Notes: generated by a model not told the origin, from the sequence alone. Shown: positions 8,728 to 17,913, counted from the stretch's first letter. The stretch is DNA of 64,000 bases from Aliiroseovarius sp. M344 (GCF_025140835.1 NZ_CP081153.1:372001-436000); one strand, 5' to 3'. Made by a program: numbers and translations.

Positions 8728-9273
8728 TTGTCTAAACATCGATTGCTTGGCATGTCCGGATCACTGCGTAAAGACGCAACGAACCGGTTTATGATCCGAA
8801 ATGCGGCCCGCCTGTATGGCGACGTCGAATATACCGAGGCTGATTTGAACCTGCCCTTGTTCAACGAGGATGAGGAAACGGCAAATGGTGCACCCGAAAG
8901 TACCATTCTTTTGGCGGGGCAAATTAGGGCTGCAGATGCGGTGATTATTTCGACCCCTGAGTATAATAAGATGCTGTCTGGCGTTCTTAAGAACGCTTTG
9001 GATTGGGTCAGCCGGGTAAAGCCAAACCCTTGGGTCGGCAAGCCGGTTGCGGTTATGTCGGCCGCGGCCGGACGGGCTGGTGGGGATCGCGCGCAAACCT
9101 CTTTGGTTTCTTCGATGACGCCGTTTCAGCCGCGCCTGATCATCGGCCCCGAAGTGTCAGTTGCTGGCAGTCGTAAGGAATTTGATGCGGATGGCCAGCT
9201 GACAAACGACCGCTATGAGGCCGCACTTACAACGCTGATGGAGAAGTTGCGGGTCGAGGTGGAGAGGGGCTAA
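8728..9273 (+). CDS. NADPH-dependent FMN reductase
   Basis: A 181-residue flavodoxin-fold reductase of the SsuE/ChrR/ArsH group. The N-terminal phosphate-binding loop GSLRKDATNR binds FMN, and the second family motif is STPEYNKMLSGVLKNALDWVSR. Such enzymes reduce FMN, quinones or metal oxyanions with NAD(P)H in the cytoplasm. I place the start at the TTG at 8728 because AGGAGA sits six bases upstream at 8717-8722; an in-frame ATG at 8674 has no such site and would add residues not expected of the family. The gene is divergent from the ThDP enzyme, with 83 bases between the starts. Confidence 0.85.
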   Translation: MSKHRLLGMSGSLRKDATNRFMIRNAARLYGDVEYTEADLNLPLFNEDEETANGAPESTILLAGQIRAADAVIISTPEYNKMLSGVLKNALDWVSRVKPNPWVGKPVAVMSAAAGRAGGDRAQTSLVSSMTPFQPRLIIGPEVSVAGSRKEFDADGQLTNDRYEAALTTLMEKLRVEVERG

Positions 9274-9295
9274 GCCAGCCCGTGTTCAAGCGCGG

Positions 9296-10336
9296 CTAAA
9301 GGCTCGCCTCGACCTTGAAATCCACGGGAATCGTGTCCCGACCTTCGAGCACCAGATCAGCCATGACCTCGCCCACCTTCGGCCCCATACCAAACCCAAT
9401 CTTGAAGCCGCCATTGGCAATGAAGTGACCGGGGCGGCCAGGATAGGCCCCCAGCATCGGGGCGCGGGACTTTGCGCGGGGTCTGACACCGGCCCAACGC
9501 TCAACCACAGCGGCGTCGGCGATGGCAGGGCAGACGATGCGCGCACGCGCGATCACATCTTCCAGCGCTTCGTCACAACTGGTGGGATCATCAAAGTCAC
9601 GCTCGCTTGTTGACCCGATCGCGACGGTGCCATTGGCGTGTGGAATGATGTGCAGGCCGTCCGCGAAGAGCTGCGGAAGCGTTGCGGCATCGTGCCTGAG
9701 AAGTGCACTTTGGCCTTTCACGCCGTTACCGACGGGTTTTCCTAATGTGCTTGAAAACTCCTCAAGCCCACGCCAGCCGGTGGCCCACACAACCTGACCT
9801 TCCTCCGTTGCACCTTGGACGATGTTCCCGCCTTTGGCCTGAACAGCGCCCGCCAGAGCATGTGCCGCCAGGCGCGGGTTCATCCGCGCCGTCAATGTGT
9901 CATGAATTACATACCCCGTGGCGCTGTCGGGCGCCCAGCCGGGGAAGTCTGCGGCGGGTCTAACCTCCCAATTGGCGTTCCCCTGCCACAAGGTTGCGGC
10001 CTCTGTACTTCTGTCGCGGGCAAGCGCCAGTGATCGGTCATCGACAATGGGTTGCAAGCGGCCGGTGCGACCGTAACCTGAGGGCAGGCCAGACACGGTT
10101 TCGACGTCGGCCCAATATGCCTCTGCCATGATCAGGCTGTCGAATTGAAAGGCCTTCTTGGCGTTCCAGTTTTCCGGCACATGCGGGGCCAGCGCGCCAA
10201 CCAAACCGCCCGACGATCCGGCCCCGACACCATAAGGGTCGATCACTCGCACCGTCGCGCCGCGTTTTACGCAACTCCAAGCGACTGACAGGCCAAAAAT
10301 ACCTGCGCCATAGATGGTTACATCCACGATTGCCAA
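9296..10336 (-). CDS. FAD-dependent oxidoreductase, probable MnmC(o) half
   Basis: A 346-residue D-amino-acid-oxidase-type flavoprotein. The Rossmann motif for FAD is at the N-terminus (IYGAGIFGLSVAW), followed by the acidic strand end VIDP and the SSGGLVGALAPHV loop; the C-terminus has the second FAD contact near FIANGGFKIGFGMGPK. It stands head-to-head with mnmD. In E. coli, MnmC is one protein whose C-terminal DAO domain removes the carboxymethyl group from cmnm5s2U34 of tRNA and whose N-terminal domain methylates the product. The pairing suggests that this protein is the oxidase half, but a generic glycine or amino-acid oxidase cannot be excluded. Confidence 0.65.
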   Translation of the reverse strand: MAIVDVTIYGAGIFGLSVAWSCVKRGATVRVIDPYGVGAGSSGGLVGALAPHVPENWNAKKAFQFDSLIMAEAYWADVETVSGLPSGYGRTGRLQPIVDDRSLALARDRSTEAATLWQGNANWEVRPAADFPGWAPDSATGYVIHDTLTARMNPRLAAHALAGAVQAKGGNIVQGATEEGQVVWATGWRGLEEFSSTLGKPVGNGVKGQSALLRHDAATLPQLFADGLHIIPHANGTVAIGSTSERDFDDPTSCDEALEDVIARARIVCPAIADAAVVERWAGVRPRAKSRAPMLGAYPGRPGHFIANGGFKIGFGMGPKVGEVMADLVLEGRDTIPVDFKVEASL

Positions 10337-10388
10337 AACACCGGTCCTTCTTCATGGTCGCGCAGTGAACCGAGTTCTAGGGCAAGTC

Positions 10389-11066
10389 GTGACAAAGAGC
10401 CAGATTGCAGAAATCTCGTGGAAAGAAAGCGGCGTGCCGGTGGCGACGCGGTTCGATGATCCGTATTTTTCGCTTGATGATGGCCTGGCCGAAACGCGGC
10501 ATGTCTTCCTGAGCGGCAACGATCTTCCTGCACGATTTGCACCGGGGTTTCACATCGCTGAACTGGGTTTCGGCACCGGCCTGAATATGCTGGCAACTTA
10601 CCTGTCTTGGCGAGATGCTGGGTTGCCGACGGGGGTACGCTTCACCTCGTTCGAAGCCTTTCCGATGACGGCGGATGATATAGCAAAAGCGCTTGAGGGT
10701 TTTCCGGAAGCGCAGGCAGTCTCGGCGCCGTTCCTGGCCGCTTGGGCAGGTGGTGCGCGTGCCTTTGATCTGGATGGCTTTGGTGTGGACGTGATCGAAG
10801 GTGACGCCCGCCTTACGCTGACCGGATGGTGCGAAAAGGCCGACGCTTGGTTTCTGGATGGCTTCTCGCCGGCGAAAAATCCTGAACTGTGGGGTGATGA
10901 TTTGTTGATGCAAGTTGGTGCGCACACCGCCCCTAATGGCACATTCGCGACCTATACGGCTGCAGGCTTTGTGCGCCGCGCCTTGGACGTGGCAGGCTTT
11001 GCCGTGGAACGGTCACCGGGGTTTGGGCGCAAGCGGCATATGAGCCGCGGCACCCTGCGCCCCTAA
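10389..11066 (+). CDS. mnmD: tRNA U34 methyltransferase MnmD
   Basis: A 225-residue SAM-dependent methyltransferase matching the N-terminal half of E. coli MnmC, which methylates nm5s2U34 to mnm5s2U34 in the wobble position of certain tRNAs. The N-terminus has the characteristic WKESGVPVATRFDDPYFS...ETRHVFL, the SAM site is AELGFGTGLNML, and the post-motif DAWFLDGFSPAKNPELW and the end RKRHMSRG are hallmarks of the family. I choose the GTG at 10389, preceded by AGGG at 10379-10382; an ATG at 10314 would run into the divergent oxidase gene. The DMT transporter follows 11 bases later with AAGGAG. Confidence 0.88.
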   Translation: MTKSQIAEISWKESGVPVATRFDDPYFSLDDGLAETRHVFLSGNDLPARFAPGFHIAELGFGTGLNMLATYLSWRDAGLPTGVRFTSFEAFPMTADDIAKALEGFPEAQAVSAPFLAAWAGGARAFDLDGFGVDVIEGDARLTLTGWCEKADAWFLDGFSPAKNPELWGDDLLMQVGAHTAPNGTFATYTAAGFVRRALDVAGFAVERSPGFGRKRHMSRGTLRP

Positions 11067-11077
11067 GGAGACGGCGG

Positions 11078-11950
11078 ATGGAACAAAACACCCGCGCGGG
11101 CATTTGGCTGATGATTGGGGCAACCTTCGTCTTTGCCATGCAGGATGGAATATCGCGACACCTAGGCGGCTCTTACAATGTCTGGATGATCGTAATGATC
11201 CGGTATTGGTTCTTTGCAGCCTTTGTCATCTGGCTGACCCGCCGAAACGGGGGTTTGCGTAAAGCGCTGCGACCCACGAGACCCTATCTGCAAGCGTTCC
11301 GCGGTGCGCTTCTCGCGCTGGAAATCTGCGTGACTGTTTTGTCATTTGTACTGCTTGGCTTGGTCGAAAGCCACGCGATCTTTGCCTGCTATCCCTTGCT
11401 GGTCGCGGCATTTTCCGGCCCGGTTCTTGGTGAAAGTGTGGGCTGGCGGCGTTGGCTGGCCATTGGCATCGGGTTCGTCGGCATTCTGGTGATTTTGCAG
11501 CCTGGCGTCGGCGTCTTTGCGCCAGAAGCGATCGTGCCGTTGATCGGAGCGTTCATGTTCGCCCTCTATGGGCTGTTAACCCGGCTGGCGGCGAAAACTG
11601 ACAGCACGCAGACTAGCTTTTTCTGGACCGGCGTTGTGGGTGCCGTCGTGATGACCGCCATCGGTGCGACGTTCTGGGAACCGATGATTGCGACGGATTG
11701 GGGCTGGATGGCGCTGCTATGCGTCACCGGCGTTTTGGGTCATTGGCTGCTGATCAAATGCTACGAGTTTGCTGAGGCCAGCGTCGTGCAGCCTTTCGCC
11801 TATCTGCAACTGGTATTCGTATCGATCCTCGGCGTGTCGTTGTTTGGCGAGGAAATCCGCACCAACGTCGTTGTCGGTGCGGTGATTGTCGTGAGCGCGG
11901 GTATATTCACTTTGATCCGCAGTCGGCGGGCACCTCGTCCTACTGCTTAA
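11078..11950 (+). CDS. EamA/DMT-family transporter
   Basis: A 290-residue inner-membrane protein with ten hydrophobic segments in two EamA repeats. The first repeat starts at GIWLMIGATFVFAMQDGISR and the second at GAFMFALYGLLTRLAAK; the GIGFVGILVILQPG segment between them is very typical. Members export amino acids, nucleosides or other small metabolites, and this one cannot be assigned a substrate. It lies 11 bases after mnmD and is probably co-transcribed. Its end overlaps the end of the convergent transglycosylase gene by 11 bases. Confidence 0.85.
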   Translation: MEQNTRAGIWLMIGATFVFAMQDGISRHLGGSYNVWMIVMIRYWFFAAFVIWLTRRNGGLRKALRPTRPYLQAFRGALLALEICVTVLSFVLLGLVESHAIFACYPLLVAAFSGPVLGESVGWRRWLAIGIGFVGILVILQPGVGVFAPEAIVPLIGAFMFALYGLLTRLAAKTDSTQTSFFWTGVVGAVVMTAIGATFWEPMIATDWGWMALLCVTGVLGHWLLIKCYEFAEASVVQPFAYLQLVFVSILGVSLFGEEIRTNVVVGAVIVVSAGIFTLIRSRRAPRPTA

Positions 11951-13901
11951 GCTCTTTGGACAGCGACAAGGGTTCGGTTTTGCCGGTCAAACGCGCGCGA
12001 TAGACGGGCAGGCTTTCGGCCACCCGCATGACATAGTTCCGGGTTTCGCGAAACGGGATGTGCTCGATCCAATCAATGATATCGGTGGAGCTTGCGCGCA
12101 CATTGCCCAACTGTTCGGACCAACGGGTCGCGCGTGTTGGCCCTGCGTTATAGGCCGCGGCCACCAACACAGGATTCATGCCGAAATCTTCAATCAGTTT
12201 GGCAAGATATTCTGAACCGAGTCGCGTGTTATACGCCGGATCAGTGATCAGGCGCGATTTGGAATAGGGCATTCCAATCCGTTTCGCCATGTCGGAGGCC
12301 GTGCCGGGCATAAGTTGCATCAATCCACGAGCGCCAACGCCCGACATGACGCTGGGGTCGAATTCGCTTTCGCGCCGCGCGATGGCAAGCTCCAGCGCCC
12401 GCGGCACTGTCCTGTTACCGCGCCCAATGTCAGGCGTCGGGTAATAGGGGCGTGGGATGGTTATGCCAACGCGGGCAGCTTGTTTTGCGATCATGACCTG
12501 TAAATGGGGCTCGTTCACGCTTTCAGCCCATGCACCCAGCTGGCCGATTTCTTCACGGGTCAAACTCTCGGCCAGATGCACGGCAAACCGCTCCGCCCAG
12601 TATCCTTCGCCAGCAGATTGCAGCAGGCGGGCGGCCTCCATGACCGATCCCCCCCAGAAACGCGCTTGCTTGAAAGGCGGGAAGGGTTCGATCCCAGTCA
12701 GGGTGGGGTCCATCGGCATACCCGCTTTTTCGGCGGCGAGAAGGCCATAGAAACTGGTTTGATATTCGCCGCCCAGCTCATAGGACGCCTTGGCCGCCAC
12801 TGCGTCACCCGCTGCCTCGTGCGCCCGGCCCAGCCAATAGCCGGCGCGCCCCATGCTGATGGGGGTGTCGACGCTAAGCCGGAAGGTTTGAAAATGCTCA
12901 AGAGCGGTTACGGGATCGTTGAGCTTACGCAAGGCGACATAACCCGCAATCCATTCAAGGTCGTTTTGATCCGAGCCGCCTGACAAGTGGTGGAAAGAGG
13001 CCAGTTGATAGGCTTGTTGCGCTTTCCCTTCGCGCATTGACCAGCGGGCCAGCACCCGGCGCCAACTTGCCCAACGCTGGGGTTGTCCAAGCTTTGTTGC
13101 GCTGTCCGAGCGGGACAAAAGCAAATCGATCGCATCCTGATTGCGCCCTTTAGACGCCCGCCAAAGGAACCTTTCATACGCCAAGCCCGGATCATCAGCC
13201 AACCCAGCTGGGACGGCGGCGATCAGACCATCCACCCCGTCCTTCTTTTTCCGCAACGCCAAACGCGCGTTGGCCAGAGCCTGCTGATCTTTCCCGACCA
13301 AAGGCAACATGCGCGTGGCTTCGGCGGTGTCGCCCCGCCACAAAAGTGTATCGAGCCTGTCCCAATGATACGGCTTCAGCGTGTCACCATAGCGGGACAG
13401 AAAGGCATCATGTTCTTCATCGTCCAGCGACAGGGTGGACCAAGCCAAAATGATCCCGGCGCGCGCGTCATCTGCTGTGCCGGTCGCGGTCAAGGCCTCG
13501 GCCAGACGCAAAGCGCCACGTCCGGTTTGTGGAGGTTCCGGTTTAAAGAACTCCAGCACCTTCGACGGTTCATACCGATGTGGAATCGTTTCCTCGGATT
13601 GCTTGCGCAGATATTTCAGGCCGGGCCAATCTGGGTGCTTTGCCAAAAAGGCGCGACTATCTTCGAAACTGCCTTCGCCTCGGCGCAACCGATGCCATTC
13701 CAGCAAATCACGCACCAACGGACCGCCAGCCTGCGCGTCCGAGATCGCGTCAGACCAATTGTTGGACCGAGCCTGCGCAACCGCCTGTTTTAAAGCGGAA
13801 ACCGCGCCAGCGTCCTGCGACAGCGCGGCAAGCGGTGTGACCAAAATGGGCGCCAAAGACAGGGACAATGCCCCGAGAATATGTTTTATTTTTCTGCTCA
13901 T
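11940..13901 (-). CDS. soluble lytic murein transglycosylase
   Basis: A 653-residue periplasmic enzyme that cleaves the MurNAc-GlcNAc bond of peptidoglycan to 1,6-anhydro products. The N-terminus is a signal peptide (basic MSRKIKH, hydrophobic core, cleavage probably after ALS near residue 28). A long helical superhelix of Slt70 type follows (about 30-480). The lysozyme-like domain starts near 500 with the catalytic Glu in [14 protein letters not shown], then [13 protein letters not shown] and [17 protein letters not shown]. No clear ribosome-binding site precedes the ATG; instead the start codon sits in the loop of a perfect 9-base-pair hairpin (13889-13910). Confidence 0.92.
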   Translation of the reverse strand: MSRKIKHILGALSLSLAPILVTPLAALSQDAGAVSALKQAVAQARSNNWSDAISDAQAGGPLVRDLLEWHRLRRGEGSFEDSRAFLAKHPDWPGLKYLRKQSEETIPHRYEPSKVLEFFKPEPPQTGRGALRLAEALTATGTADDARAGIILAWSTLSLDDEEHDAFLSRYGDTLKPYHWDRLDTLLWRGDTAEATRMLPLVGKDQQALANARLALRKKKDGVDGLIAAVPAGLADDPGLAYERFLWRASKGRNQDAIDLLLSRSDSATKLGQPQRWASWRRVLARWSMREGKAQQAYQLASFHHLSGGSDQNDLEWIAGYVALRKLNDPVTALEHFQTFRLSVDTPISMGRAGYWLGRAHEAAGDAVAAKASYELGGEYQTSFYGLLAAEKAGMPMDPTLTGIEPFPPFKQARFWGGSVMEAARLLQSAGEGYWAERFAVHLAESLTREEIGQLGAWAESVNEPHLQVMIAKQAARVGITIPRPYYPTPDIGRGNRTVPRALELAIARRESEFDPSVMSGVGARGLMQLMPGTASDMAKRIGMPYSKSRLITDPAYNTRLGSEYLAKLIEDFGMNPVLVAAAYNAGPTRATRWSEQLGNVRASSTDIIDWIEHIPFRETRNYVMRVAESLPVYRARLTGKTEPLSLSKELKQ

Positions 13902-13910
13902 GCAGAAAAA
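13889..13910 (-). promoter_or_regulatory. hairpin enclosing the slt start codon
   Basis: TTTTTCTGC at 13889-13897 and GCAGAAAAA at 13902-13910 are perfect inverted repeats around four bases. In the leftward mRNA the loop reads AUGA, so the start codon of the transglycosylase gene lies in the loop of a nine-pair stem. Translational gating, or a DNA operator at the same place, are both possible. Confidence 0.5.
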
Positions 13911-13936
13911 CTAGTTATGGATGCGGGATACGCAAC

Positions 13937-13972
13937 ACACAAACTTGGCATTTGTGTCGAACCCGGCTAGTT
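13937..13972 (+). promoter_or_regulatory. candidate dapA promoter with inverted repeat
   Basis: CTTGGC at 13944-13949 and CTAGTT at 13967-13972 lie 17 bases apart and resemble the alphaproteobacterial CTTGAC/CTATAT pattern. The -35 element is flanked by a 7-base inverted repeat, ACACAAA at 13937-13943 and TTTGTGT at 13951-13957, suggestive of an operator. Confidence 0.4.
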
Positions 13973-14044
13973 TCCGCCGCGTTTGCGGTTGCGATTCAAA
14001 TGGTCGCCGCATGTAACCTGGAAACACAAAATTTGGAGCGTGTC

Positions 14045-14917
14045 ATGTTCAAAGGATCTCTTCCTGCCCTGGTCACGCCGTTCAAGGACGGCGCCGTGGA
14101 TTTCGACACGCTTAAACGGTTGGTTGAATGGCATATCTCCGAAGGCTCACACGGGTTGGTGCCCGTGGGAACGACCGGAGAAAGCCCGACCTTGAGCCAC
14201 AAAGAACATGAACAGGTGATCGAAGCGGTCGTCACGACCGTTGCGGGCCGCGTGCCTGTGATTGCCGGTGCCGGATCAAACAGCACAGCAGAAAGCCTGC
14301 GCTTGGTGAAGCACGCCAAGGCGGTGGGTGCGGATGCGGCGCTGGTTGTTACGCCATATTACAACAAGCCGACACAAAACGGGATGATCGCGCATTATAC
14401 CGTTTTGGCGGAAGTTGGCATTCCGATCATCATCTACAACATCCCCCCGCGGTCGGTGGTGGATATGTCGCCTGCTACAATGGGTGAGCTGGCCAAACTT
14501 GATATGATCGTGGGGGTTAAAGATTCCTCTGCTGATCCGGGTCGTGTTGGGATGCAACGGATGACCTGTGGCAAGGATTTCATCCAGCTGTGCGCCGAAG
14601 ACCCGGCAGCAGTTGGGTATAACGCCATGGGTGGGGTTGGCTGTATCTCAGTCACAGCAAACGTGGCACCGAAGCTGTGCAGTCAAGTGCAGGCCGCAAC
14701 GCTTGTAGGCGACTATGCCAAAGCGCTGGAACTGTCAGACAAGCTGATGCCACTGCACCGTGCGATTTTCCTTGAGCCGGGTGTGGCTGGCGCGAAATAC
14801 GCCATGTCACGGCTTGGCCTTTGCGAAGGAGAGCTACGCCTTCCGATGATTGAGGTCACGGACGGCACCAAAGCGCAGATTGACGCAGCCCTACGCCACG
14901 CAGGTTTACTGAACTAA
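14045..14917 (+). CDS. dapA: 4-hydroxy-tetrahydrodipicolinate synthase
   Basis: First committed enzyme of lysine and meso-diaminopimelate synthesis: condenses pyruvate with aspartate semialdehyde in the cytoplasm. The 290-residue length is exactly usual for DapA. The TIM-barrel catalytic set is visible: GTTGE with Thr43/Thr44, the YYNKPTQ loop, Tyr131 in IYNIPPR, and the Schiff-base Lys159 in VGVKDSS. The ATG at 14045 has GGAG five bases upstream; a longer frame from 13868 overlaps the slt start and is not supported. smpB follows on the same strand after a hairpin. Confidence 0.96.
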   Translation: MFKGSLPALVTPFKDGAVDFDTLKRLVEWHISEGSHGLVPVGTTGESPTLSHKEHEQVIEAVVTTVAGRVPVIAGAGSNSTAESLRLVKHAKAVGADAALVVTPYYNKPTQNGMIAHYTVLAEVGIPIIIYNIPPRSVVDMSPATMGELAKLDMIVGVKDSSADPGRVGMQRMTCGKDFIQLCAEDPAAVGYNAMGGVGCISVTANVAPKLCSQVQAATLVGDYAKALELSDKLMPLHRAIFLEPGVAGAKYAMSRLGLCEGELRLPMIEVTDGTKAQIDAALRHAGLLN

Positions 14918-14922
14918 ATCGA

Positions 14923-14960
14923 CAGCCCGGTCTGAGTGCGATTTGCCAAAGGCCGGGCTG
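14923..14960 (+). terminator. hairpin between dapA and smpB
   Basis: CAGCCCGG at 14923-14930 pairs with CCGGGCTG at 14953-14960 across a 22-base loop. No T-run follows, so it may be a weak terminator, a processing site or an mRNA stabiliser. Confidence 0.35.
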
Positions 14961-14993
14961 GACAGTGCTTGATCGAACGCCTACATCCGCGTC

Positions 14994-15470
14994 ATGGCCA
15001 AGACGAAAGACGACCCTAACTACAAAGTCATCGCCGACAATCGGCGGGCGCGGTACGATTACGCGATCGAAGAAGATATCGAATGCGGCATCGTGTTAAT
15101 GGGGTCTGAGGTCAAATCCCTTCGCGAGGGCAGTGCCAACATCGCCGAAAGCTATGCGGCGGTGGAAGACGGCGAGTTGTTTCTCACCAACGGTTATATC
15201 GCACCTTACAAGCAGGCGATCACCTGGGGTCATCAAGAACGGCGCAAGCGAAAGCTACTGGCCTCGAAGCGCGAGATCGCCAAGATGTGGAATGCGACAC
15301 AGCGTAAGGGCATGACCCTTGTTCCGCTGGTGATGTATTTCAATCACAAAGGTCTGGTGAAGATCAAGATCGGTATCGCCAAGGGTAAGAAGGCCCATGA
15401 CAAGCGGGCGACCGAAGCCAAGCGCGATTGGGGTCGTCAGAAGCAGCGGTTGTTGCGGCACGGGGACTAG
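14994..15470 (+). CDS. smpB: SsrA-binding protein SmpB
   Basis: Cytoplasmic partner of tmRNA in trans-translation, rescuing stalled ribosomes. The 158-residue protein has the expected order: [35 protein letters not shown] near the N-terminus, the tmRNA-binding strands with [12 protein letters not shown] and PHV-equivalent IAPYKQA, then [12 protein letters not shown], and the basic C-terminal tail [17 protein letters not shown], which inserts into the mRNA channel. The tmRNA gene itself is not in the window. dapA-smpB adjacency is often seen in this group. Confidence 0.96.
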   Translation: MAKTKDDPNYKVIADNRRARYDYAIEEDIECGIVLMGSEVKSLREGSANIAESYAAVEDGELFLTNGYIAPYKQAITWGHQERRKRKLLASKREIAKMWNATQRKGMTLVPLVMYFNHKGLVKIKIGIAKGKKAHDKRATEAKRDWGRQKQRLLRHGD

Positions 15471-15530
15471 GGGCTTTGCCCCTCTGCGCTGCGCGCATTC
15501 ACCCCAGGATATTTCAAACCAGAAGAAGCG
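15471..15530. repeat. Rhodobacterales-type dispersed intergenic element
   Basis: Directly after smpB lies GGGGCTTTGCCCC (a small hairpin), a CTGCGCTGCGCGCATTCA segment, then CACCCCAGGATATTTCAAACC and AGAAGAAG. I recall very similar gene-end sequences scattered through Rhodobacterales genomes. The hairpin is seen in the sequence; multi-copy status is from memory and was not tested here. Confidence 0.4.
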
Positions 15531-15535
15531 GCGGG

Positions 15536-17296
15536 TCAGGCCAGATCGAAACCCGAATAGGGTAGAAAGCGGACCAGCGTTCCCGGCGTGATGTCCAGCG
15601 CATCGTCGGGCAGTTCGACAAGCCCGGTGGCCCAGCTGAGGCTTGAGATACGGCCCGAGCCTTCGGACTTGAACACCTCGACATGGCCGTCTTCAGTAAG
15701 GCGCGCGCGGAGATATTCGCGACGACCAGCTTTCTTGGTTTTGGAGAAGGCAGCGGGCAGTTGGAAGGATTGTCGTTCCAGCCAGTTGCCCCCAGCGAGC
15801 AGAGACAGGGCCGGGCGTGCGAAAATCAGTGTTGTGACCAGTGCGGCGACCGGGTTGCCCGGCAGGCCGAAAACAGGTGTGCCGTTCCATTGGGCAAGCG
15901 CAAGCGGCCGGCCCGGTTTTATTGCGACGCGCCAGTGATGCAGAGATCCGGCCTCAGCAAGTAGGGCCGAGACGTGATCCTCATCGCCAGCAGACGCGCC
16001 GCCAGATGTCAGGATGACATCGGCTGTCTTTGCAGCATCATCCAAAGCGCGGCGTAGTGTGTCCCGATCATCCGCGACATGTCCCAGGTCAACAGGGGTA
16101 TAGCCCCATCTTTTTGCCAGAGACAGCAACATCGGGCGGTTCGCGTCATAGGTTCGGGCAGCGTCCAGTGTTGTGCCGGGTTCGGCCAACTCGTCACCGG
16201 TGGACATTACGCCAACGCGAAGGCGGGTATGAACAACGGTATCGGACAGGCCGAGTGCCGACAGCAGCGCAACGTCTGGCGCGCGCATCTTGTGGCCTGC
16301 GGGCAGGGCGCGTTGACCGGCTACCATGTCCTCGCCTGCTGCGCGGGCATTTGCGCCGGGTTTCAGCCCCGCGGGAAAGCTGAGCCGGCTGCCGTCAATC
16401 TGCACGTCTTCTTGCATGACCACTGTGTCGACACCGTCTGGCAACAGCGCGCCGGTCAGAATGCGGATAGCTTGGCCCAATGGCACGTTACCGGAAAAAG
16501 GTGCACCAGCAGCTGCGCGACCTTTGACAAGCGGCATGTGGACGATGTCTCCTGCTGGCAGACCTTCATAGGCAAACGCATATCCATCAACCGCTGCATT
16601 TGCGCCGGGTGGATTGGATCGGGCAGCCACATGATCTGCGGCGAGGATGCGATCGCTTGCGTCTGCAACAGGAATTCGCTCAGTCCCAGCAATCGGTTTT
16701 AAACGCTTTCTGAGCGTGCTGAGGGCTTCGTCGACCGGCGTCCAGATTACGCCGGGGGGCAGGGCGAAACAATCATTTGCCAGTTTGGTCTTAGAGCGTG
16801 ACGCCATGTCGGTGGCGTTTTCAATGAAGGCGGCGATGGACGCTGTATCATCAAGATCAAAGATCGGCAGGTCGATGTCTGGCAAAGGGCAGTCGCTGGC
16901 CACGGCAAGGACGGTTTGGTTGTGGGGCGCCAGCAGTGGCTCGCCGGTTGTGGCGCGGTGAGCTTCGATTTTGGGATGAGGCGCGGATTTGAAGCCTTCC
17001 ACGAGCACCAGATCGCAGGGCGCCAGGCGAGCAATCAGGTCGGCAAGACGTGGTTCATCTGTGTCCCGCAGTTCGTGCAGGATCGAAACACGCGCGGACG
17101 ACGCCAAAACGACTTCTTGTGCACCGGCTTCGCGGTGGCGGTGGGTGTCGGTACCGGGGCGTTCCAGATCGACGCCGTGGTGGGTGTGTTTCAAGGTCGA
17201 CACCCGCAAACCTTTTGCAGTGAAATGGGCGACCAACCGTTCCATCAAGCCGGTTTTGCCCGAGTTTTTCCAACCGGTGATACCGAAAACCTTCAA
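15536..17296 (-). CDS. MobB-MoeA fusion, molybdenum cofactor synthesis
   Basis: A 586-residue fusion. Residues 1 to about 165 are MobB: P-loop GWKNSGKT at 8-15, then STLKHTHHGVDLERPGTDTHRHREAGA, the GTP-binding partner of MobA. From about residue 170 the protein is MoeA, molybdopterin molybdenumtransferase, which inserts molybdate into adenylylated molybdopterin: AAVDGYAF, GVMSTGDELAEPG, LTSGGASAGDEDHV and GLPGNPVAALVT mark the conserved steps, with the beta-barrel C-terminal domain at the end. It overlaps mobA by 4 bases, so the order fdhD-mobA-mobB/moeA forms one operon. The two activities are usually separate proteins. Confidence 0.93.
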   Translation of the reverse strand: MKVFGITGWKNSGKTGLMERLVAHFTAKGLRVSTLKHTHHGVDLERPGTDTHRHREAGAQEVVLASSARVSILHELRDTDEPRLADLIARLAPCDLVLVEGFKSAPHPKIEAHRATTGEPLLAPHNQTVLAVASDCPLPDIDLPIFDLDDTASIAAFIENATDMASRSKTKLANDCFALPPGVIWTPVDEALSTLRKRLKPIAGTERIPVADASDRILAADHVAARSNPPGANAAVDGYAFAYEGLPAGDIVHMPLVKGRAAAGAPFSGNVPLGQAIRILTGALLPDGVDTVVMQEDVQIDGSRLSFPAGLKPGANARAAGEDMVAGQRALPAGHKMRAPDVALLSALGLSDTVVHTRLRVGVMSTGDELAEPGTTLDAARTYDANRPMLLSLAKRWGYTPVDLGHVADDRDTLRRALDDAAKTADVILTSGGASAGDEDHVSALLAEAGSLHHWRVAIKPGRPLALAQWNGTPVFGLPGNPVAALVTTLIFARPALSLLAGGNWLERQSFQLPAAFSKTKKAGRREYLRARLTEDGHVEVFKSEGSGRISSLSWATGLVELPDDALDITPGTLVRFLPYSGFDLA

Positions 17297-17913
17297 GGCG
17301 CAGCCTCCAACAGAGATTGTGCATGGGCAAGGTCTTCGGGTGTGTTGACGTTGAAAAAAGGGTCGAACGGGTCTGGCTCGAAAACCGCTTGGGCAGCCCC
17401 GTGTTTGTCAGTCCATAGCACGACTTTTCTCAACCCGCTTTCAAGCGCCTCTCTCAGATCACTTCGCAATGACACGTCCCACAACCCGAAGGTTGGTTGG
17501 CGCATTGGCCCGCGTGCGGGATCTCGAGTTGCTGCAAGGGCAATCGGGGCGTGCGCCTCAGCTGCGGCGCGGGTTAACCGATCCACGAGGTCACGGGGGA
17601 AAAACGGCGTGTCAGCCGCGGCAGAGACCACATAGCTAGCGCCTTGTGCCGCAGCCCAGTCGAGCCCAGCCAGCACACCAGCAAGCGGCCCTGCGAACCC
17701 GTCGATGCTGTCTGGCAGCACGGGCAAGCCCATTTCGTCAAAGCGGGATGGATCGCCATTTGCGTTCAGCGCCAGCGCGCCGACCTGCGGTGACAGACGG
17801 TTGATTACATGAGACAGCAGCGTTCCATTCCCCAGCGGCAGCAACCCCTTGTCGCCACCCCCCATGCGTGTGGCCAACCCGCCTGCGAGGATGATCCCGA
17901 CGGGTTTGGTCAT
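17293..17913 (-). CDS. mobA: molybdenum cofactor guanylyltransferase MobA
   Basis: Transfers GMP from GTP to molybdopterin to make the MGD form used by DMSO-reductase-family enzymes such as formate dehydrogenase. The 206-residue protein opens with the nucleotidyltransferase signature ILAGGLATRMGGGDKGLLPLG, has the metal-binding SAAADTPFFP and ends with the FFNVNTPEDLAHA segment characteristic of MobA. It overlaps both neighbours by 4 bases (ATGA junctions), which fits tight coupling with FdhD and the MobB-MoeA fusion. Confidence 0.94.
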   Translation of the reverse strand: MTKPVGIILAGGLATRMGGGDKGLLPLGNGTLLSHVINRLSPQVGALALNANGDPSRFDEMGLPVLPDSIDGFAGPLAGVLAGLDWAAAQGASYVVSAAADTPFFPRDLVDRLTRAAAEAHAPIALAATRDPARGPMRQPTFGLWDVSLRSDLREALESGLRKVVLWTDKHGAAQAVFEPDPFDPFFNVNTPEDLAHAQSLLEAAP

